Shown: piece after piece, positions 5,012 to 9,329 of the stretch
Layout: every line of letters begins with the position of its first letter
Numbering within the stretch: the first letter of the stretch is position 1
From: Nitrospinota bacterium
GTDB taxonomy: Bacteria > UBA8248
NCBI GenBank assembly: GCA_003506735.1
Contig: DNYS01000162.1
Span: 1,128 to 10,456 of the forward strand
Direction: 5' to 3'
Length of the DNA: 9,329 bases
Translations under genes and position numbers: made by a program
The notes under the pieces: model-generated
The model's input: the letters and a program-made list of their open reading frames with translations, nothing else
What the model was told of the DNA's origin: nothing
Databases searched by the model: none

Positions 5012-5536
5012 ATGAAATCGCGCCTCTTGAGAATAGTCGCCGTGGCCGGCCTGGGCATCCTTGCCGCGGGATTTTTCCATGCGCGCGGCTCGGGCATCGG
5101 GCTGGGCTCCCCCGCCCCCGAACTGCGGGCCGGTCCCTGGCTGAACAGCGAGCCCCTCAAGCTCAAGGACCTCCGGGGCAAGGTGGTTCTCATCAACATG
5201 TGGACCTTCACCTGAATCAATTGCATCCGGGAGATCCCGGCGGTTCGCTCGTGGCACGAGCGCTTCAAGGACAAGGGGCTGGTCGTCATCGGGAACCATT
5301 CCCCCGAATTCGAACTAGAGAAATCCGTGAGCAACGTGAAAAAAGCCATCGCCCGGCTGAACGTCCCCTACCCGGTGGTGATGGACAACGATCACGTCAA
5401 CTGGCGCGCCTTTAACAACCGATTCTGGCCCACGGTTTACCTCATCGGCAAAAAGGGCATCGTCCGCTACAAAACGATCGGAGAGGGAAACCACGCCAGG
5501 ACCGAGGAGATGATCAAAACCCTCCTCGCCGAGTGA
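5012..5536 (+). CDS. Exported selenocysteine thioredoxin-like protein (DipZ/TlpA type)
   Basis: From ATG 5012, with AGGAGG at about 4999-5004, the frame runs 174 residues to the TGA at 5534-5536, interrupted by a TGA at 5213-5215 (residue 68). The active site reads WTFT-U68-INC71-IREIP, which matches the WTYTCINC motif of the thioredoxin domain of DipZ-type proteins with Sec in place of the first, attacking cysteine. Residues 1-25 are a signal peptide or anchor (KSRLLRIVAVAGLGILAAGFF), so it should act in the periplasm or outside the membrane. Further matches are KGLVVIGNHSPEFELEKS, the VPYPVVMDND stretch and the cis-Pro loop RFWPTVYLIG, then a GEGNHARTEEMI tail. Such proteins reduce disulfides or peroxides. 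A conventional call would give two fragments. A membrane protein gene follows by 30 bases. A nonsense mutation is unlikely given the position of the TGA. Confidence 0.92.
5216..5262 (+). promoter_or_regulatory. Putative bacterial SECIS element of the seleno-thioredoxin gene
   Basis: Eleven bases after the TGA (5213-5215) comes a 5-pair stem CCGGG/CCCGG (5227-5231 with 5236-5240) around the loop AGAT (5232-5235). The loop starts 17 bases after the UGA and has G in its second position, fitting bacterial SECIS rules. A second hairpin follows at once: CGCTCG/CGAGCG (5246-5251 with 5257-5262) around TGGCA. Which of the two SelB would bind cannot be told by eye; the first is closer to the usual distance. 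Confidence 0.65.
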
Positions 5537-5566
5537 GAAAACGCTTCCCCCTCTGCCGGAGATGAC

Positions 5567-5869
5567 ATGAATCCACCCGCCGAAACCGCGCACACGCTTC
5601 CCACGCGGATTGCGCGCCGCCGCCTGATCGCGGGGCGGCTCGCCGCGGGGGTGTTTTTTTTCAACCTCGCCTTCGCCCTCATCGGAGGCTGGCTGTTGAG
5701 CGGTCCCGCCGTTTGGATATCGAGCCTTCGGCTGGGGTTCTGGGGCTGGGCCGGAGCCCTGTTTCTCGCTTCGGCCCTGCTGGCGGTGCCGGTGGCGGGC
5801 GCCATGATTTTCAAACTCCTTCACCCGCCCCCGGAGGCCCCCGGCGAGCTATCCGGAGAGAAGTCTTGA
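5567..5869 (+). CDS. Small two-helix membrane protein
   Basis: The 100-residue protein has a basic N-terminal segment (RIARRRLIAGR, about 14-24), a first membrane helix at about 25-45 (LAAGVFFFNLAFALIGGWLL), a short loop, and a second helix at about 58-84, then a polar proline-rich tail. I recognise no family. By the positive-inside rule both ends would be cytoplasmic. The start ATG 5567 has GGAG close upstream. It begins 30 bases after the seleno-thioredoxin stop and is probably cotranscribed, so it may work with that protein as an anchor or partner, though this is inference from position only. Its last codons overlap the -35 box of the tRNA promoter. Confidence 0.7.
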   Translation: MNPPAETAHTLPTRIARRRLIAGRLAAGVFFFNLAFALIGGWLLSGPAVWISSLRLGFWGWAGALFLASALLAVPVAGAMIFKLLHPPPEAPGELSGEKS

Positions 5870-5895
5870 CAATCCGGCGAGCGGCCACCTATAAG
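5866..5895 (+). promoter_or_regulatory. Sigma70-type promoter of the tRNA-Asn gene
   Basis: A perfect TTGACA (5866-5871) and TATAAG (5890-5895, five of six) are separated by 18 bases. Transcription would start near 5902, about 37 bases before the mature tRNA. The -35 box overlaps the stop codon of the membrane protein gene. Confidence 0.75.
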
Positions 5896-5938
5896 GCGGT
5901 GGCGCCGTTTACTGCGGGATTCGGCGTCCAGATTGCGA

Positions 5939-6014
5939 TCCGGCGTAGCTCAATTGGCAGAGCAGTCGGCTGTTAACCGACTTGTTGTAGGTTCGAGTCC
6001 TACCGCCGGAGCCA
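5939..6014 (+). tRNA. tRNA-Asn (anticodon GUU)
   Basis: A complete 76-base cloverleaf can be drawn. Acceptor stem TCCGGCG (5939-5945) pairs with CGCCGGA (6004-6010). The D arm is GCTC-AATTGGCA-GAGC. The anticodon arm is GTCGG-CTGTTAA-CCGAC with anticodon GTT at 5972-5974. The T arm is GTAGG-TTCGAGT-CCTAC. The discriminator base is G and the CCA end is encoded (6012-6014). It has its own promoter and terminator, so it is a single-gene unit. Confidence 0.97.
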
Positions 6015-6025
6015 GGATATTTCAA

Positions 6026-6057
6026 AGGGCCGCGTCGAAACCCGCGGCTCTTTTTTT
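6026..6057 (+). terminator. Rho-independent terminator after tRNA-Asn
   Basis: A 9-pair stem, AGGGCCGCG (6026-6034) with CGCGGCTCT (6043-6051) including one G-U pair, encloses an 8-base loop and is followed by a run of seven T (6051-6057). It lies 12 bases after the tRNA 3' end and separates it from the YciI-like gene. Confidence 0.9.
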
Positions 6058-6090
6058 CAGGCGCCCCTTTTTTTCAGGAGGATCGGAACC

Positions 6091-6459
6091 ATGCCGCTTT
6101 TCTGGGCGTACTCGGTAAAAACAGATTCCGCCACGGTCGAAGAGATCGCCGCCGCGCGGGACGATCACCTTCGCTGGCAATTCGAGAACGAAAAGCTGGG
6201 CAACCTCCTCGGCGCCGGGCCGGTGTTCGATCCCGATGTGGACGGGCCTCCCGTCGCGGGGATATACATTCTCGTCTGCAACGATGCGGCCGAGGCCCGC
6301 GCCCGCGCCGACACCGACCCCTTCCATGCCCGGGGCCTCCGCGAGTACACCATCTTGCGCTGGCGCCTCAACGAAAGCGCCTACATGGGCGTGGGCCTGC
6401 GGGCGGCGCTGAACGGAGACGAGCCGGACAATCCCCATTACTACCCTCCGGCCGGCTGA
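6091..6459 (+). CDS. YciI-like (YCII) domain protein
   Basis: The 122-residue protein has the layout of the YciI family, a small ferredoxin-like dimer fold. Matches are the N-terminal strand PLFWAYSVK, the ARDDHLRWQFENEKLGNLLGAGPVF stretch (about 22-47) carrying the conserved Asp-His, the strand AGIYILVCNDAAEARARADTDPFHARGL (about 57-84), and the final strand YTILRWRLNES. YciI proteins are small enzymes or accessory subunits of mostly unknown activity, with the His-Asp pair thought to be catalytic. An AGGAGG lies at 6076-6081, well spaced for ATG 6091. No signal peptide is present. It stands alone between the tRNA terminator and the VOC gene. Confidence 0.85.
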   Translation: MPLFWAYSVKTDSATVEEIAAARDDHLRWQFENEKLGNLLGAGPVFDPDVDGPPVAGIYILVCNDAAEARARADTDPFHARGLREYTILRWRLNESAYMGVGLRAALNGDEPDNPHYYPPAG

Positions 6460-6637
6460 TCGGAGCCCTCTTCCCCCCCTCCCCCCCCAAATCTGCGGGC
6501 GCACTCGTGTCCGGCGGAACTCCGTTTGATCCCCATATATCCGGGTGATAGGGTCTCTCCATCGTTCCAATTTCGCCGCATTACGCCCGGCCCGAACAGC
6601 GTGCCAGCGGCATGTCATCTTGCCGGGAGGGGCCTCT

Positions 6638-7225
6638 ATGCCGCCCAAACTGAACCGCCTCCAGCACATCGCTCTCAAGGTCCGCGACCTCGATAAATCC
6701 CTCCGGTTCTACGAGGATATTCTGGGATTTCGGGTCGTCGAAGTCCTCGACCAGACCGATCCGGCGAAAACCACCTACGGCTATACCCGCCGCGTGCGGT
6801 TCATCTCGTGCACGAACGAGCATCATGTCATTAACCTGACGGAGATCGCGCCCGAATTCGTGCCCGAGAACCAGCCGCCTCCCGAAAACTCGCGGACGCG
6901 GACCGACTACGGACTCCACCACTTCGCCTTCATCGTGGACGGAAAGGAGGAGTTCAACGAATGGGTCGAATTCCTGCGCTCGAAAAATGTCGAGTTCACC
7001 CGGGGCCCGCTCCTCCACAGCCCCACCCATCCCGAGGGGGACGGTTCTCCGGGCGAGAACCGGGCGGTCTATTTTTGCGATCCGGACGGGAACGCGGTCG
7101 AAATCTGCTGCGACATGATGCTCTTGGACGAAAACAACGAGGTGGACCGGGCCTGGCACGCCGGCCGCATCCGGCGCGACGGTTATGACCCGGAGGAGGT
7201 TCCCGTTCCCACCATAGTCCGATAG
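6638..7225 (+). CDS. VOC-fold (glyoxalase/extradiol dioxygenase-like) protein
   Basis: The 195-residue protein belongs to the vicinal oxygen chelate superfamily. Two beta-alpha-beta-beta-beta modules are visible: LQHIALKVRDLDKSLRFYED (about 8-27) with ILGFRVVEVL, and GLHHFAFIVDGKEEFNEWVEFL (about 92-113) ending in RAVYFCDPDGNAVEICCD (142-159). Likely metal ligands are His10, His95 and Glu156, the facial triad of catechol 2,3-dioxygenase-type enzymes. The insert between modules and the extended C-terminal tail (WHAGRIRRDGYDPEEVPVP) suggest an oxidoreductase-like branch, but the substrate is unknown. ATG 6638 is chosen for its GGGAGGGG site at about 6625-6632; an upstream ATG at 6545 adds an unlikely 31-residue extension. 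The 6460-6637 spacer holds only a C-rich run at 6473-6488. Confidence 0.88.
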   Translation: MPPKLNRLQHIALKVRDLDKSLRFYEDILGFRVVEVLDQTDPAKTTYGYTRRVRFISCTNEHHVINLTEIAPEFVPENQPPPENSRTRTDYGLHHFAFIVDGKEEFNEWVEFLRSKNVEFTRGPLLHSPTHPEGDGSPGENRAVYFCDPDGNAVEICCDMMLLDENNEVDRAWHAGRIRRDGYDPEEVPVPTIVR

Positions 7226-7230
7226 GCGGA

Positions 7231-7272
7231 CCCGCGTTGCTCTTTCCACATCGTGTGGATGAAAGCCGCGGG
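7231..7272 (+). other. Long imperfect hairpin after the VOC gene
   Basis: Starting six bases after the VOC stop, CCCGCG (7231-7236) pairs with CGCGGG (7267-7272), CTTT (7242-7245) with AAAG (7262-7265), and CCACA (7246-7250) with TGTGG (7254-7258) around the loop TCG. This gives 15 pairs with one internal loop and one bulge. No T-run follows, so it may be a 3' stabilising structure or a factor-dependent end. The remaining 7273-7517 holds a Pro/Ala/Glu-rich 32-codon frame (7259-7357) without a ribosome binding site, and no other recognisable feature. Confidence 0.4.
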
Positions 7273-7517
7273 CGAACCGGGCCGGGCCGATTCCCCAGCC
7301 CCCGCCGAACCCCCCACCGAAGAGACCTCGACCGAAGAAGCCCCGGCCGATGGATGAGCCCCCCGGCCACCCTGATTGCCGGCTGCCGATGATTGAATAA
7401 ATGGCGCTCCTCCGCCGTTATCCCGAATAGCGCCCCGGAACCGGAACCGCACAAAAATCATCGCCGGGCAGGGTGCGTTTGGAACTGCGGTTGAAATTGC
7501 AGTTGCGGAGGGCCTCC

Positions 7518-8687
7518 ATGGGCGAAAGTTCCTCTCGGTCATTCTCGTTTCGAAATCCCAAAAATTATCCTCGGGATCGCCCTAGTTTTGGCGGCGATTT
7601 TCGCGGGACGCTCCGGCGCGGCCCCCGAGCGCGGCCTCAACCATCCAAAGGCCGTCCCCCGGCTCGACACGAAAAAGAGAAGCGTGGCGCTCGAAAACGT
7701 CGTCTTCGATACCTTCAACGGGAGCTTCGTCCGCCTTTCCTAGCAAGCCCGGCCCTCATCCGCCGCCTGCGCGACGCCATCCGCCCCATCTACCGCCCCC
7801 GCTACGGCGAGGCGCGGGAGCTTCCCTGGCTCCGCGGGGACGACCTCGTTCTCGGCTACGCGGCGGGCGGCGAGGCGTTCGCCTACCCCATCAAGGTGCT
7901 CAATTTCTGGGAGATCGTGAACGATGTCATCGCCGGCGAGCCCGTGCTCGTCACCTACTGCCCTCTTTGCGGGAGCGCGGCCGTCTTCAGCCGAAGGCTC
8001 GGGGGGCGGGTGTTCCTCTTCGGCAATACGAGCGCGCTCTACGAGTCCGACATGGTGATGTTCGATTACGAGACGGGCTCCTACTGGTTCCAGGTTATGG
8101 GGCGCGCCATCGTGGGCGCGATGACGGGCGTCGAGCTCACATCCCTCCCCTCGGCGACGCTGGCCTGGGAGGATTGGAAAAAACTGCACCCCGCCACCCG
8201 CCTGTTGGTTGGAGACGCGAGAGGCGGTTTCGCTGGGCGCTCCCGGCGTGACCCCTTTTCGGGCTATGCCCAACGGCTCAACCGGGGCCGGTTCGCGTTT
8301 CCGGTTTCGAAAGATAAGCTCGACCGGCGGCTTTCCGCCGGAGAGGCCGTGATCACGACCGAGGTGGGGGGCGCCATCAAAGCCTATCCGCTTCGCCTCA
8401 TCGGCGACCGCGCGGTGAACGACACCCTCGCCGGAAGGCGGATCGCCGTCTTCTCGCGCACCTCCTCGGGGGCGGTGTTTCTGGCGCGCGCTTCGGGCAA
8501 AAATCTCCGCTTCGCATTCAAGGATGGAAAATTCCGGGACGAGGAGACGGGCAGCGCCTGGAACCTCGCCGGGATCGCGACATCCGGCCCCCTCAAGGGC
8601 AAAAGGCTGAAACCCCTGCCAGGCCGGCGGGCTTTTTGGTTCTCGATCGCGGGCGCCGTTCCGGGCATCGAGCTCTACATGCCCTAA
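7518..8687 (+). CDS. DUF3179-domain protein, N-terminal part displaced by two compensating frameshifts
   Basis: From about 7740 to the stop the frame encodes a typical DUF3179 protein: LPWLRGDDLVLGYAAGGEAFAYP, NFWEIVNDVIAGEPVLVTYCPLCGS (cysteine codons at 7959 and 7968), then MFDYETGSYWFQVMG, and a repeated half with AIKAYPLRLIGDRAVNDTLAG and DEETGSAWNLAG. The domain's function is unknown; the CPLCG motif may bind metal. ATG 7518 has GGAGG upstream and opens in the same frame, but between about 7560 and 7740 that frame is arginine-rich nonsense, while the next frame encodes a signal-like helix (IILGIALVLAAIFAG) and family-like VALENVVFDTFNGSFVRLS. One extra base in the A-run 7560-7564 and one missing base near 7738-7743 would restore a continuous exported protein of about 389 residues. 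Sequencing error or recent gene decay are both possible. Confidence 0.8.
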   Translation: MGESSSRSFSFRNPKNYPRDRPSFGGDFRGTLRRGPRARPQPSKGRPPARHEKEKRGARKRRLRYLQRELRPPFLASPALIRRLRDAIRPIYRPRYGEARELPWLRGDDLVLGYAAGGEAFAYPIKVLNFWEIVNDVIAGEPVLVTYCPLCGSAAVFSRRLGGRVFLFGNTSALYESDMVMFDYETGSYWFQVMGRAIVGAMTGVELTSLPSATLAWEDWKKLHPATRLLVGDARGGFAGRSRRDPFSGYAQRLNRGRFAFPVSKDKLDRRLSAGEAVITTEVGGAIKAYPLRLIGDRAVNDTLAGRRIAVFSRTSSGAVFLARASGKNLRFAFKDGKFRDEETGSAWNLAGIATSGPLKGKRLKPLPGRRAFWFSIAGAVPGIELYMP

Positions 8688-8705
8688 GCGCCGGGTGGAG
8701 GAAAA

Positions 8706-9329
8706 TCACCCGTCTTCGATGGTCCGGCAAAGCGCCTCGAGGACTCCGGTCAGGCGCTCGATGTCGGGCGGCTCCGAGAGGCGGTGATTGCCGCTCTTGA
8801 CGAGGGTGAGAGTGGCATCTTCGGAATCGAGGGCGTCCAGGAGCTTTTGCGAAACCTCCCAGGGCACGGATTCGTCCGCGGTCCCGTGGATCAGCCGGAC
8901 CGGGCAGCGAACCGCGATGGGGCCGCGAAGGAGGAGATGACGCCTTCCGTCCTCGATCAGGGCCCACGTGATGGGATAGCCCTCTTCGGCATATTCTGAG
9001 GGGCGGACCCATTTTCCCTCCGTTTCGATCTCGCGCCTGGCCTCGGCGGAGAGCCCGTTCCAGATCAAATCCTCGGTGAAATCGGGGGCCGCCGCCACGC
9101 CCACCAGGCCGCACACCCGCCCGGGCCGGGCGAGCGCGGCGAGAAGCATGATCCAGCCGCCCATGCTCGATCCGACGAGCACCTGGGGCCCCTCGGCCAC
9201 CTCGTCGAGCACGGCAATCGCATCCCGCGCCCACCCGCCGATCGTCCCCTCCTCGAACGCGCCCGAGGAGGCGCCGTGGCCGGTGTAATCGAAGCGAACG
9301 AAGGCCCGGCCCGCCGCGCGGCAATGGGC
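8706..9329 (-). CDS. Alpha/beta hydrolase, ABHD10-like (5' end outside the window)
   Basis: The frame stays open to the right edge, so only the C-terminal 207 residues are seen, entering as AHCRAAGRAFVRFDYTGHG. The nucleophile elbow is GSSMGG in PQVLVGSSMGGWIMLLAALARP, the acid is Asp in LIHGTADESVPWEVS, and the catalytic His is in SGNHRLSEP. The sequence around FDYTGHG..EEGTIGGWARD and the EIETEGKW stretch resembles eukaryotic mitochondrial ABHD10 (a serine hydrolase reported to remove acyl groups and to cleave acyl glucuronides), so a deacylase or carboxylesterase role is plausible. It converges on the DUF3179 gene with 18 bases between stops. The start codon is not in the window. Confidence 0.85.
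   Translation of the reverse strand, partial: AHCRAAGRAFVRFDYTGHGASSGAFEEGTIGGWARDAIAVLDEVAEGPQVLVGSSMGGWIMLLAALARPGRVCGLVGVAAAPDFTEDLIWNGLSAEARREIETEGKWVRPSEYAEEGYPITWALIEDGRRHLLLRGPIAVRCPVRLIHGTADESVPWEVSQKLLDALDSEDATLTLVKSGNHRLSEPPDIERLTGVLEALCRTIEDG

Noticed and set aside
1854..5536. General reassignment of UGA to Trp (alternative genetic code).
   Set aside because: Both TGAs align with Cys and not with Trp, all Trp codons are TGG, and several genes end in TGA.
6473..6488. C-rich run (seven C, one T, eight C) as a phase-variable tract.
   Set aside because: It is intergenic, about 150 bases upstream of the next start, and no promoter elements flank it, so there is no evidence that length changes would matter.
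7259..7357. A 32-codon Pro/Ala/Glu-rich frame starting at ATG 7259.
   Set aside because: No ribosome binding site, overlaps the hairpin at 7231-7272, and composition could arise by chance in GC-rich DNA.
7741..7743. TAG in the middle of the DUF3179 gene as a pyrrolysine or suppressed stop.
   Set aside because: Reading on in that frame gives Ala/Pro/Ser-rich nonsense, while the family sequence continues in another frame. A frameshift explains it better.

Overview
This is a G+C-rich bacterial window of 14 protein genes and one tRNA, with no mobile element, CRISPR array or rRNA visible. Gene density, Shine-Dalgarno sequences, mixed ATG/GTG/TTG starts, a CCA-encoding tRNA and an intrinsic terminator all indicate Bacteria. 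The mix of families (DUF3179, an ABHD10-like hydrolase, a DipZ-type thioredoxin, SRPBCC/ArsR) suggests an uncultured lineage of the Desulfobacterota/Nitrospinota/Tectomicrobia kind, but this taxonomic guess is weak.

The most important observation is that two genes contain an in-frame TGA exactly where their families carry a redox-active cysteine, each followed at once by a hairpin shaped like a bacterial SECIS element. (a) 1854-2537 (-) is a DsbA/FrnE-like (2-hydroxychromene-2-carboxylate isomerase-like) protein. Its active site reads U-P-W-A, and a conventional gene call would lose the first 37 residues. (b) 5012-5536 (+) is an exported thioredoxin of the DipZ/TlpA type whose motif reads W-T-F-T-U-I-N-C, and a conventional call would split it into two ORFs. 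TGA is an ordinary stop in several other genes here and Trp is TGG throughout, so this looks like selenocysteine and not a changed genetic code. No sel genes are in the window.

Layout. 21-809 (+): ArsR-type repressor and SRPBCC/AHSA1 protein, a common pair. 867-1061 (+): small disordered protein. 1090-2537 (-): selenocysteine DsbA-like gene followed by a TPR protein, with a promoter near 2625-2654. 2799-3635 (+): membrane-anchored alpha/beta hydrolase. 3663-4817 (-): cupin and ABC ATPase, probably one operon. 4818-5011: divergent control region with three copies of a TTATCGC motif. 5012-5869 (+): seleno-thioredoxin and a two-helix membrane protein. 5866-6057: tRNA-Asn(GUU) with its own promoter and terminator. 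6091-6459 (+): YciI-like protein. 6638-7225 (+): VOC-fold protein with a metal-binding triad. 7518-8687 (+): DUF3179 protein whose N-terminal part is displaced by two compensating frameshifts. 8706-9329 (-): ABHD10-like alpha/beta hydrolase running off the window.

The thiol/selenol redox genes are the common thread: an exported seleno-thioredoxin and a probably cytoplasmic seleno-DsbA-like enzyme. The remaining genes look like general accessory metabolism and regulation, with no evidence of a single pathway.
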